From: Actinernus sp. WN-2022
Taxonomy: Eukaryota > Cnidaria > Anthozoa > Actiniaria > Actinernidae
Reading direction: 5' to 3'
Assembly (NCBI GenBank): GCA_030867875.1
Contig: JAOWCC010000019.1
Coordinates: 75,668,861 to 75,732,860 of the forward strand
DNA: 64,000 nucleotides
Shown here: piece after piece, positions 12,415-46,100 of the stretch
Numbering within the stretch: position 1 is the stretch's first letter
How the letters are laid out: the number at the start of each line of letters is the position of its first letter
The notes under the pieces: model-generated
Databases searched by the model: none
What the model saw: only the letters and a program-made list of their open reading frames with translations
Told to the model about the DNA's origin: nothing
Made by a program: the position numbers and the translations under genes

Positions 12415-12743
12415 TTATCATACAGAATAGGATTACAGACACTCTTGAGATAGTGGCATCAAAATGTGAAGGATAAAATGGTTAGAATCATGTAGCCCAT
12501 CTGGCCCTGGTTTGGTTCAAAAGGTGGATAATGCTGTCCACTGGATAAATCCTTATTAGCGTTATCCACCCTTTGAACAAACAGACCCTGTTCTCTATGA
12601 AGAATGAAATAATGTAGTAGGTTACTCAGTAAAACTAGTTATATTAAAGTTTGGGGCATTTTTAGGTGACTAAATCAGTGGAGCAACTATAGAATACCCG
12701 GCCATTTTTGAAGGCTCAATTATTATCCTTCGTTTCATTTGCG

Positions 12744-13030
12744 TTCTTCCCCCTGAACCAAGCCTAATGATGGATCAATGTAGGGACGTAATTCACATTT
12801 GTATAGCGTTCGTGTAGGCTCTTCTTCCCCCTGAACCGAGTCTAATGATGGATCAATGTAGGGGCGTAATTCACATTTGCATAGCGTCCGTGCAGACTCT
12901 TCTTCCCCCTCCTCCCTCTATTCCCATGAGCCTGTTTGTAGTCTAATGATGGATCAATGTAGGAGCGTAATTCATATTATTTGAATAGCGTCCGTGCAGG
13001 CTCTTCTTCCACCTCCTCCCCCTATTCCCA
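12744..13030. repeat. Irregular tandem repeat downstream of VPS35
   Basis: Three units each contain TAATGATGGATCAATGTAGG, then CGTAATTCA and a TAGCGTCCGTGCAGGCTC-like end. Spacing varies because the last unit has an extra CTCCCCCTATTCCCATGAGC stretch. Bases 12415-12743 between the VPS35 stop and this array hold nothing recognisable. Confidence 0.8.
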
Positions 13031-13050
13031 TGAGCTTGTTTGCAGGCTAC

Positions 13051-13341
13051 ATGGACAAGCTGGAACGAGCCCTCGATCACGAAGCTCATGCCTCGTCAAC
13101 ATCAGAAAAGAATCTGCCGCGTGAGCTCCATGGGCTGTTATCGCAGTTCGGCCATCTTGGATAAAACAATAGTTTTGGCCCCGGTAGCCTCGCACTGATT
13201 GGTTTCAGAACGAGTTTACCGGACGAAAACAAAGGTTTTTATTCTCCTGGGAATCAACATGGCCGCCGTGCGATAAAAGCCCATTGAGTGCTCGTGCCAG
13301 CTTGTCCCAGCTCCTCCGTGAGAATATGCAACTTGCCTATT
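13051..13341. mobile_element. Diverged fold-back element carrying a nested MITE
   Basis: The outer arms (GGACAAGCTGGAACGAGC on the left, CTCCGTGAGAATATGCAA on the right) are relatives of 8752-8918. At 13132-13282 lies a separate inverted-repeat element with ends GGGCTGTTATCGCAG and CGATAAAAGCCC. The first copy reads CTCCATTGAGTG without interruption at this point, so the inner element is a later insertion, apparently duplicating AT. Confidence 0.75.
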
Positions 13342-14219
13342 CTTGGTACATAAATGTTGATGGGTGACAGAGGTTTAATCTCTTGCTCATTATCACGTGC
13401 GCTTTGCTCCTCCCTGGTGGCGCTTTACGTCTTATATTTGGCGTAGAGAGGCAGTAGAACCTGGTGTCCATGGTAGAACTGCTTTAGTATGGATTGAATA
13501 GCCTAAATTAGAGTTTTGAGTTGGATTTATGAATAGATTTTACAGGAACAAAGTTTCCTAAAGATAGTAGCACAATTGCGCTTGTGATTCCATGGTAAAG
13601 GCTTTACTGTATGGCAAACACACTTCAAAACGCTGGTTTAGAAAGATCGATTGGAGGTGGAAATTAGCATTTACAAACAGGTTTTGCCAGCTAATAACAC
13701 TACCGATATCGTACTTTTAAATATATGAATTAAGATGTGTTTTTTCCGTCCAGTACAACCACGTTATTGCATTTCTGTGAATGACCATTTAAACCATTAT
13801 GATACCATAACATTGAACGTTTGAAAAATCGTTGATTTAATGTTTTGGGACATTTGTAGTACACTGGCATCAATCTTTGACCCACTTTTACTTTTACCCA
13901 CAATACTTGTCTGCAAAAATAACCTTTTAAAATCTGTTTTTTAAATCAAGGTAGAGAGGTCTTGAACCTTTAAATCAAGCAGTTATTTTTCTCAAATGTT
14001 CGTTTCCTGTAAAGTGTATAAATGTCACTTACAGACCGACTTTCCTGTCCATAAAACTATTTTCCCGGGCGCCGCCATCTTGGATCTTATGACGTCACAC
14101 GTTTTTTGTGTGTGTAACAATAGGCTAGGGGCAACCACGTGACCTCTAATTTACAGGAGACTAACACAGTAATAGATTTAGGTATTCCATAACAAACGTT
14201 CGAGAGAAGTCATTGTTTC

Positions 14220-14480
14220 TCAGTTGAGGATAGATGATTTCTTCTTGTTATTTGAACCGTGTTTGGCTCACAAGGAATTGTGCTCACATCTGCCATCTTT
14301 ACCCGTGCGGTAGTTATTTTACGTGCACATTTCTGGAGACGGGTCCGCCATTTTACGTGGTCAACCGAGCCAAGAGGTTCTTACACCTTGAGAAGAATCA
14401 CTGCCTTGACCAGGGTGCAAACCCGAGCACCATATCTCTGTGACTCTCTGGTTCTCCAATTATTCAATATTTTCTTTTAG
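14220..14480 (+). repeat. Dispersed repeat shared with 50323-50520
   Basis: TTCTGGAGACGGG, CGCCATTTTACGTGGTCA and CCTTGACC-like blocks recur inverted near 50380-50480. The two open frames that share HFWRR and RHFTWS come from this nucleotide repeat and are not taken as genes. Bases 13342-14219 show no other recognisable feature. Confidence 0.6.
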
Positions 14481-14901
14481 TCGGAGAAAGAAAATTCTGA
14501 AAATTAAAATATAAGGAATTTATAAATATCGGAGAGTTAATTTTCTATGGGTATACTCTGGCTTCCATTGGTCGGAAAAAAGTTTTATACGGATTAAGTT
14601 CGATCTTGCAAGGCAATATATATTAAAACCGATTGCTGGGGGGCTTCGAGTTGATCATAATGACTTTGTTTCCCTTTGCTAAAGAGACGTTTGTATTGAA
14701 GGGATCGGAAATGCTACTGAAATGTTTGGAAGACTAAGTGTGGCAGATTTCAACCCCAAAAGTCACAACCATTAGGTACCCAAGAAATGAGACTAGCGAT
14801 GTCGCAAAAGATTGTAACAAAACCTCAAAAACAAACATTTAAATTGTGCTACTATAGAGGGAACATATTGTGTATGTGATACCCATTCTAATCAATATGG
14901 G

Positions 14902-15184
14902 ACCAGAGGTTTATTATCCCCTCTACTTTGTCAGCGAGGAGCTGAGCGAAACTCACTTCCATGTTCGGATCAGGTACAAGATTTGTACCTTGTTGCCGAT
15001 TGGTTCTCTATTTCACGTGATCTATCAGCGCCGTGCACGATTGGTTGAATCATGTTACGTGAAATAGACAAGGTACAAATCCTGTTCCTGAACATGGAAG
15101 TGAGATTCTCAACCATCCGCCACCAAAGGTCATTTCCTTTCTCATCGCTGACAAATTAGTATAGAGAGAGGTAACAAACCTCTG
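14902..15184. mobile_element. Fold-back element, about 283 bp
   Basis: CAGAGGTTTATTATCCCCTC and TTTGTCAGCGA on the left answer the right end (TCGCTGACAAATTAG, GAGGTAACAAACCTCTG). An inner pair, CTCACTTCCATGTTC with GGTACAAGATTTGTACC, is also inverted. Confidence 0.75.
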
Positions 15185-15589
15185 ATACTTTATTGTAAAA
15201 AAACATTAACCATTATATTTGTTATGAAATGTATGAAGAAAACATAGACAAAATTTGAGTAATTCGTAGTTTAATTCTTGAATGGGAGTGTTAGAATATG
15301 ATAGCGAAAAAATGTTACTGCTTATGAGAATAAGTCTTATTAAATTCTAAGCTCGGTTCTTTTTTCTCAAAAGCAGAATGTGAAAGGTAAACTTTTGTGA
15401 ATATTTCTATGACATTAAAATAAAGACATTCACGTACCAGAGTAGTAATTGGTTCATTAGAGTTATTGTTTAAAATTAGAATGTTTCACTTCCCTGTGAA
15501 ATAATAATAACAACAAGTAAGAGTTGGTTACTCGCTGACTAAGCGATTGGATCAAAGTCACTGAGGAATGAGGAATTAACAAGCTTGTT

Positions 15590-15690
15590 CAACACGCTAA
15601 ATTCCAATTCGATCTGTGGTTTAGCTCGGGTCCTACTGACCTATGGTTGTTTCAGGCCATTAAAATTCCGAGGGTTTGCTTCTTTGTTAG
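15590..15690 (+). mobile_element. SINE family A, 3' fragment
   Basis: CACGCTAAATTCCAATTCGA, TCTGTGGTTTAGC and GGTTGTTTCAGGCC match the 3' half of 10887-11125. No promoter head is present. Confidence 0.7.
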
Positions 15691-15882
15691 GAATCAGGAA
15701 GGTTATTAAAACAAAATACCGAATGCAGACAATGAGTTCAATCCGCATAACCATTGTTAACCAAAGCATTGTTGATCATAATTCCTTGTCCATCGTTAAC
15801 ACTTTATTGCAAGGATTCAAACATTTCCAACTATTGCTGCAATGGGTGGTTGTACTGGGTGGCAAAAAATATTCATTATATA

Positions 15883-16168
15883 TTAAAGGAGCTTTGTCAT
15901 GGTGAGGGACAGGCCGGGCCGGAACACAATTATTTTCAGTAGTTTTCAAATAAACTGACTATCCAGGCAAACGTGTGGGATGGATGAAATCAAAGTAAAT
16001 GTACGAAAATGATTAACAAACTGTGCGTAGATCTAGTCTTCAAGGAAAATATTGCATATCCTTTCAATCGAGCATTCAGGGAGGGGACGTTGACTGATTG
16101 AAGCCAATTAACAGCCACCAGTCGAACATTGATTCCAGTCATGCGCAAATCCATGACAGCGCCTTTAA
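15883..16168 (+). mobile_element. TTAA-type MITE, diverged copy
   Basis: It begins TTAAAGGAGCTTTGTCATGG and ends CCATGACAGCGCCTTTAA. Inside are CCTTTCAATCGAGCATTCAG and CCAATTAACAGCCACCAG, shared with the 42721-43039 copy. From 16169 to about 18050 no gene or clear repeat was recognised. Confidence 0.75.
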
Positions 16169-18126
16169 AGGCACCTGTACGAGATCAGTAGTGTTATTAG
16201 CAAAACCTGTTTGTATAAATGCTATTCCACCTCCAATCGATTGTCAACCTTTCTTAACCCTTTCCCTCCTGCACCGCCCGTAACCGCCCAATATGAAGCA
16301 TGTACCTGGAGAAAATTATTGCATCAAACCTAGACATGCTGGAAATACGATTTTGTGATATTATTTCAAGGGATGATCATGAATGACTTCGAAGCCACAG
16401 CTGTAACGGGGATCGCTTGACTCTCCCACTTTGGAGAAAAACTAATTTGTTTTGGAGATCGTTGTTCGTTTTAATTCGATTTTCACGAATTTTGAGGAGC
16501 TGAAAATCGGCTCAAAAAAATCTTCCCATTCGCACTTGAAATCAAAAGCAAATACAAAATCACCACTCAGTCGTTACAGTACCTTGTTTAATCTTTCCAA
16601 CAAGGTTTGTTTGCACAAAACGCACCAAACGACTGAACCACGCCGATGTTTACACTGCATTTCACTCGACCACATTTACCTGCTCCCACCTACAATTGCA
16701 TGCTGGGTAATCAACAAAAAGTCACAAGGGGTCCCCCCCTCTGGGACTCCTGTAGTCTTTTACCCCTACAACCAAGAGCAGTGATTTGGACTCGAGCCAT
16801 TGCTTTAAAGTGACAAAAACACATCCTAATAGGTTTAGCAGGGGGAAAAGATCCACTGCAGAATTTCAAGGATTTCATTGTAGAATTTTTTCATGTGTCT
16901 CAAAGCAGAAACACAATGGAAAAACCCTGTGAAATCCCCTCACAAGGCCTACTAAAAGCAAACCAAGTACTTTTCAGCCGTCCTCAGACTTGTAGCTCTC
17001 TTGCTGTGGCTTTTTTGTCCAAAATTAGAGCACATTTCATTGGAAACCCCGAAGCAGCGATACCTACCGTCAACTAGTGCACAGAATTCTCCCAAATGGC
17101 ATTGTGGGAAAAGTTTGAGCACTCGGCTTAAAAAGTCAGCAGTATTTAACTGCCCCGGGCTAGCCAAACTTGAACTGAGGGGGGAGGGTTGAGTTAGCAC
17201 TCGGGATTTCACCAACTGAGCCAAACATGTCCAGTAGCGAAAGCCACCAACTTGAGAAAAAAACAAATATCCGGTTCCCTCAAAATGCCAGAATGCCCCA
17301 CCAACAATTTTACCGCAGCGCCGCCCCTAGCCTGTAATAAGCCCAGAAACCATTTTGCTATTAGGCCAGATTTAAAAAAATACTTGTTTAGCGTAGAAAA
17401 TATATAAGCAAATGCCGTGAACAAAAATCCTGCAAAAATACGTTGGGTCCGAAGTGAGGACCTATGCAGCCAAATATAAACAATTAAGAATGAAAAGTCC
17501 GAAGACTACAGCAAAGCTAATATACAAAGCACTACGGGTCGGTAGTGCATTGGCACCGAAGCCCGCGTACTGTTTGCTATGGCGTACTGTTTGCTATGCC
17601 ATACTGACGAGTTCTAATAAGAACGAAACAGCTGTCTATGGCTGCAATCTAGTCCGAGCGCTTTTTATTTTTTATTTAGAAAGTGTAAATGCGCCCGCGA
17701 ACACCAATTCTTGTACCCAGACCCCTACATGTACCACTTAAAATATGCGTCGGCGCATTAAATATTTTAAAATCGACGCCATTTTGTTTCTAAATCACTG
17801 TTGTAGATGCAAAACGGTGTCCCTATGTCTAGTCAAGACAAAATAAACTTCACATAGAAAAAAAAACCTCCCTCCCTACCTGGAAAAATTGAAATGGGTG
17901 GACGCTAAACAAGTATTTTTTTTATCTGGCCTTATTAATATTATTTGTCTATCCAGTTCATGCCATTTATATTTCACTGATGTCCACTCAGGAAGAAGTC
18001 TTGTAACAATGGTGTCAGAGTGAAGCCAGTTGTCCCAGAGATCGCAAAACAGCCTTTTGCACGATATGTCACGTGATCACCACCAAGCCTCACTTTGGCA
18101 CGTGATCACAAAAGCATGACATCATC

Positions 18127-18477
18127 CACACCGCGGCAAAACGGTATGCTCCGCTGGCCAAAAGAACGAAGGCTCTGCTATCAAATACAAATTACCGAGG
18201 GTTTCAACTTTTTTAGTAAATAATTTTATAACTTAGTAAACTCACAGTGAATTACAAATTAAGAAAACTTCAACCTGTTAAAGTCTTAGGCTTAGCTTTT
18301 AAGTAGTTTTCTTATTTTTTGACAAAACAGTTCACAAATGGATGCTTTTAAGCAGAAATTTTAAAATCACCGGTATGTGCCTGTTGTTTCATTTCGGTTT
18401 TCGCGGGAAACTGGGGGCGGCCGCGCACCGACAAGAAATAGCAAATACGCATGCGCGTAACGTTTTGCCGCGGTGTG
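18127..18477 (-). mobile_element. Non-autonomous DNA transposon, 9-bp TSD family, copy 2
   Basis: This has the same CACACCGCGGCAAAACG termini and body as 7790-8138, in the opposite orientation and 351 bp long. A perfect direct repeat GACATCATC flanks it (18118-18126 and 18478-18486), a different target from copy 1. The two flanked copies fix the element ends exactly. Confidence 0.92.
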
Positions 18478-18486
18478 GACATCATC

Positions 18487-19208
18487 ACGCATAAGGCTCA
18501 TAAATGTCTTAGGCCATAGGACATTAACGTTATTCTCCGCCAACGAGTGTAGATTTTTTTCTCTTCCTGTGACAAGGTTTGTGCTGTGCCTCCACGCTGT
18601 TTCTTGACGTGTTACTTCTTCGTTTGGAGCCGCGCGTTTTAGGGTATTTTTCGATTCTCTCCCCCTTAGCCTGCAAGCAGGCTATATTAAAACATTTAAA
18701 TATTTTAGTTCACAACAACCAGAAGTACTCAAAACGAAATGCGGTGGCACCACAAATGCTCTCTTACTCTCGTGCAGTTCATAACGATTCGTCACTGTAC
18801 AGTGTCTTCATTTGGACTTTCATTTATTGAGCTTAATTAGGCTCCCTGTGGTTTCATATGAAAACATAAAAATATATGAAAAAATATTCCACAGAAATAC
18901 TAGTAACTACACGTATCAACTCAGTAATTAATTTCTCAAATTAAGGGCGCGTTCGTTTGGGATATTATTATTCCAAAATAAGAATATTCTGGTTGTATAG
19001 GGATGAATATATGTGTTGGGTTACCTGTGCTTTCAACTGATCAGGGGCAGGCCCGGTACCTAGACCACGTGACTGATGAGCGCCGTGATTCAAACTGCTC
19101 AGATTCGATGAACGGTTCGTGAACCACTCGACAGGGAAACTACTCCACGAAAAACTGCTGGAATTCACGCTAGAAAACCAAATATATGACTTGAAAGACT
19201 TACCAGAG
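18487..19208 (+). promoter_or_regulatory. 5' flank and probable 5' UTR of anillin
   Basis: No coding exon or repeat is recognised here. The anillin promoter and first transcribed bases should lie in this interval or in an upstream non-coding exon. No TATA box or initiator could be assigned by eye. Confidence 0.3.
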
Positions 19209-40945
<21,737 letters not shown>

Positions 40946-43164
40946 GGGCTGGCCTTCGTTGGTGCAGGAATCAATAAAATGGAAAAGGGTCAGGCTGTAT
41001 GAACTTAATGTGGGTTTCCTGTGGTAGGCAAAGACGACGCAGTTAACAGCGTCCACTTACACACAGGAAGTCTGTCAAATATATTTTTTGTTCAAAGTGG
41101 AAATAGAGCTTAAAGCTGTGCTCAAATATTACTGACACGAATGTAGAGCTAAAAGGATGCTTTATGGAAGCTTGGCAGTGCTGCTAATATCACAAATTTA
41201 TATTTCTATAAATACATAATTATAAGCCTGAGGGATGTTTTTAACTTTAAGTTTGCACATTTCAGTAGACGTAGAATATTTTTTTGTAGAAAACATAGCT
41301 TACAGAGATGGCATGTTTTAATTTTTGTCCGATTGTGTTACCATGGCGACGGAGGACCCGTGATTGCGGTCCACATCCCATACACGAGGCATTTTATCTT
41401 GCAATTTGTAACGCAGTCTTCACGTGTAAAGTCATTGTAAGTTGCTGCAAGCGATCAGATTTTAGCCCGCGTAGCGTTGCAAAATGTAGAAGATGGGTTT
41501 ACTTTCCCTGCCGTCTCACAATTTTCATTGCAAGACGAGTTGCAAAGAGTGTGTCAAAGTAACTCTTACAGTGCAACTTCTGTAACCGGGCCACTTAGAC
41601 AACGAGAACTAAATGCATCGCAAAACGAAAATAGAGCATCCAAATTACAAATCTACACGATTCAAAATTTCGTTTTGCAAAATTTCTAGCTCGAAGCTCG
41701 AGCAAGTGGAAATGCTATTGTCTTGTACTCAACTCTGATTGGATGAAACAACCGTTAGTTGGAATGCTTTGTGATTGGTTCTCATTGTTGCATGTTGCAA
41801 TATATATTGCCTCGTGTGCACAATACAGTAAAGGATATTCTCAGGGTGGGAACATTTTATCGTAAAGGAATGTGTGTGAATTTAAAATTCATTTTGCATG
41901 GGCGTCTTTGCTGAAAATAGTTAGCATTGTATCGGTTTGGATAATTTTGCAGGGCCGAGAGCACACTTTTATAATTGTGACATATTTTTAATGCCACACT
42001 TGAATGGTGCATCAGTCACTACTCGCAATTTGTTGTGGTAGTTAAAATTAAAGTCGTAAAGATGCAAAGACACCCATAATTAGTAAGGAAGGAGTGGACT
42101 TCTGATTATTTTACATACTGTATGAGGATTGCTGTGCCATGAAAAAAAGCAATAAAACAAATACAATAACAAGACTCGTCTTCTGGTAAAATGACTTCTC
42201 CGAATCTTAGTGATGATCAATTATACATTGCAAAATTACGATGTCGCCTTTCAGTTAATTTTAATTTACATTTTGTCAAGTCTTCTGCATATATTCAACT
42301 ATTTGTTTATTTACAAATATCCCCATTGTATGGATTTGCTTATTTAACGACTTTAGCTGTCGTCTCATTCCTGTTTCAATTGCGGTAACAATGATCTCGT
42401 AAATTCAAAACCCTGTGAGTACATGCGCAAGTGATCACTTAAATCTTTTCAAATCAGTTGCATTTGTTAAAATGACACCCCGAGATCGAAGAGAAATATG
42501 TGAATGTCCTGATGCTTTTCAATTTTTTCGATAGAGGATGGCCGTTTAGCACCCCATGTTGGACCAACAGACTATTTACTAACCCATGATGGACCAACTT
42601 TTATTGTTGGATGAAAGTTTCTTTTCGATCAAACATTTTGTCCAACAGAAATGTTGGTCCAAGAATGTCTAACATGGGTTGCTGAACAGTAAGCCAACTG
42701 TTCGAATGTTTAGCCCGGCATTAAAGGGGCTGTGTCACGGTAAAACTTTTCATTCGTTTTTCCGGGCCGGAAAGAGCTATTTCAACCGATTTTGATATAA
42801 ACTAACGAACCTCTCGGCCATGTAACCTCCGATGCAGACGTCTGTGGGATGCTTAAAATGAAAGCAAATATGCAAAAATGACTAACAAACAGTGTATATA
42901 TAAACAGTCTCCTGGGAAAATATTGAAAATCCTTTCAATCGAGCATTGAGGGAGGAAAGTTTAACTGTTTGTATCCAATTAACAGCCACTAAACGAGCGA
43001 TTACTCGATACATGCGCAGTACCATGACAGCCCCTTTAACATCTAGCCTACAAAACTCGCTATTTCTTCTTATAAGTAACAAATACTATTAATGATCTAG
43101 TAAACTTTTTTTTCCGTCTTCACTGGGTTTATCCAACAAGACTGAGGGAAAAACGTAAACAAAA
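40946..43164. other. Spacer between convergent anillin and TCAIM
   Basis: It holds the anillin 3' flank (AATAAA at 40973 and about 42150) and the TTAA MITE at 42721-43039. The open frames at 41308-41689 and 42191-42388 match nothing known and show no splice context. Confidence 0.5.
42721..43039 (+). mobile_element. TTAA-type MITE, best-preserved copy
   Basis: It begins TTAAAGGGGCTGTGTCACGG and ends CATGACAGCCCCTTTAA. Length 319 bp, no coding capacity. It lies 126 bases past the TCAIM stop, so it may contribute to the 3' UTRs of both convergent genes. Confidence 0.85.
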
Positions 43165-46100
43165 TCATTTCCAGTCCCACGGAATACTAATGCCACCATC
43201 TTCTGACACTTGGTAGTATTTAGAGACTATTAACCTCGTCCCTAGTAATTCGTCTGCGGGAAGCTCGAGTAATTTCTCACAGCAGTTCACCATTTGAAGC
43301 GGCGAGACGGACGCGTCCCTGCTCAAGGAGTTCAGTTTTAGCTGATCCATGCATGCTTTGACGACGTTTTCTTCTTTGCTAGCATCGCTAGTAAACAAAA
43401 CAAGTTGTGAGTAACTGCGACCTTGATTCGAAAATAAGGTTTTCGTGAGGTATGCAATCAGTGTCTCCTATGGATTTTAAACAGTCTAGAAGCTAGTTGT
43501 CTGGCTTTAATGAAGTAGTTGTATAGGTTTGTAACAGTCGAGCAGTACTGAAGCAGTTGAATGGCTTTTAAACAGTAAAACACGCACTTGTATGGGTTTT
43601 CAACAGTCAATCAGTTTGGGTTCTAGACAAGCAGTATAATAATATGCCTTGAACATTGCATTATCCAAATCTACCAGTCAGTGCGTTCCTCACCTCTTGT
43701 GATCTTGCTGAAGTTTATTAGCTTTGTTCTTGTTCTTGTGTAAAAAGTCCACTAGCATTTCCCCGGGAATAGAGGCCGGAATTCTAAAATCGCCACACGG
43801 GGACAAAGTCAACGAACCAGTAGGGCTGTGAAGAGAGAAAAGACAGCGTCATTCTTAGATTGACTATTATCATCAATTGTCAAAATCGCTAGAATTTATT
43901 ATAATCATCATTCTAAGACAAACCCTAACCCGAACTACAAACCAAACCCTAACCATCGGACGAGTTCACGGGTAAACGACGGGTTCTCACTCAACTAGAG
44001 CTAGGGTTCACAGGTAAACAAGAAAGGAAGGTAAACGAGAAATATTTTTTTTTTGAGCGCTCCTACTCGGGCTCGTAGCCGTTTGCGTGTAGTGCTTGGT
44101 AGTACAGACGTCATGACCACTACACTAAGCGCGTCTACCGCCGTTCGGAATTTGACATTTGTTTATCCTTGCCTGGTTTTAACCTCGAGGTTAAATTGTG
44201 GATTATAATCAATTCTAGCCATTTTGACAATTGATGATATTAGTCAATCTAAGGGAGATAACGTGTTGATCGTAGAGTGGTTAATGGTTAATGATCACGC
44301 ATATGTGAAGATGGCGGTGTGTATCCTCCCCGATCACTGAGCACAAGTGTAGCGTGCCGTCCCCTCCCCATAGAATATTTTAGAGTTACTTGGAGTATCC
44401 CCCGATCAGTTTTAATTTTAATACAGAAAAATATTACGCAAATATCGTTTTTTGCACCTATTTTGCAACTTGGATGATGTAATATTATGACTTGTTTGAT
44501 CTGGCTTTAATTAATACTATTAAATAAATGGCTGGAAGTTTGTCAAAGCTAGATCTAGTAAGTATTTTGACCTTGCATGTTGAGTTCGTGCGTGGTTGTT
44601 CGAGCGAGAGGTCGTTCAACCTCTATATTGACTTCTCTAATACTGTTCTGAATGTTCAAAATTACGGGCAAACCTTTACAAAAGTACCCTGGGTTCCAGA
44701 GGCCCAAGAAGTAAGAAAGGCCCAAGAAGTAAGAAAGGCCCGAAGAAGTAAAATAGAGAAGAAGGGGAAGAGAGAGAGAGAAAGAAAGACCTCTCTCTCC
44801 CTCTCGTCGCTTCGCTCCTCGCTGGCGGCGCTTCGCGCCTTAACCTCTTAGAATCTCTGGCATCCAGGGTATTACAAAAGTGGCTGCATTGATCAATTTA
44901 TTAGAGGACTTCATGATGTCGTGTGGCCCTGACTGGAGAGATCTTTCGGGTAGGATACTGGCTTCTGCAGAGCGACCGCGAGATGATGTACAATAATAAT
45001 AATAATAATGCACTTATATAGCGCAAATTAGCATATGGAAAATGTTCAGATGCGCTTTTACAAAGTCTCTACTTTTAAAATGAACTAACAAGCTAATAAT
45101 TAACTAACCAATTCATTAAGAATAACAGTCCAATAAAATGCTATTACTACGAGTAATGATAAAGTTTAGTCGATAATAGCGATAATAAAACTAGTCGCAA
45201 ATAGTAGCTAAAGGCTAAAGACTTCTCTGAATAAGTAAGTCTTGAGCTGCTTCTTGAAATAGTCAGGATTTGATTTGCCTAATACTAGCAGGTAATTTAT
45301 TCCATAGAAAAGGTGCGGCTGATGTAAATGACCTATCGCCAATAGTAGACAGTGATTTAAAGGATGGTACGATCAGCCGTAGCTCATTAGATCTAGTGTT
45401 ATAAAAAGAGCGCCCTCTGACTTTAATTAATTGAGAAATATACGAAGGGCACATACCATGGATAGCTTTGTAAGTGATAGTAAGTATCTTAAAGATTATT
45501 CTAGTTTTGACTGGAAGCCAGTGTAAGCTAATGAGAACCGGAGTAATATGTGCAAAACGGGAAACCTTACATATGATTCTAGCGGCAGCATTTTGAACTC
45601 TTTGAAGATTTGCTATTTGGTAAGCAGGAAGACCATAACATAAACTGTTACAGTAGTCAAGGCGACATGAAATAAATACATGGACAAGGATAGTGCAAGA
45701 CTCAATGGTTAAAAATGTTCTAATCTTTCTAATGTTATGTAAATAATAAAATGATGATTTACACGTTTTATTAATATATGTCTCAGTTCTACGGTCCTAT
45801 GCGTTGATTATCATTAAAATCACATATTTGTTCTTGATGATCTATCTGAGAGTTTAGTGGCGAACTGTGCCTCGCCGAGTAACAAGTTCGTATTTTAGTA
45901 TCAATATAAACTTCTAAGTTTGTACGGGCTTCTTTCGGGTTCTTTCACATACTTGGCGATAATTTAGCTTTTGACGAACTTCCAGATATCACTGAGTCAT
46001 CAGCCAGATCAAACAAGTCACAATATTACATCATCCAAGTTGCAAAATAGGATATTTGCGTAATATTTTTCTGTATTAAAATTAAAACTGATCGGGGATA

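Noticed and set aside
14259..14480. Protein similarity between 14259-14480 (+) and 50323-50520 (-)
   Set aside because: The similarity is at DNA level from a dispersed repeat; there is no start, domain or splice context supporting a gene.
41308..41689. Two overlapping frames between anillin and TCAIM
   Set aside because: Basic, Cys-rich, short and without homology or splice signals; best explained by chance or repeat DNA.
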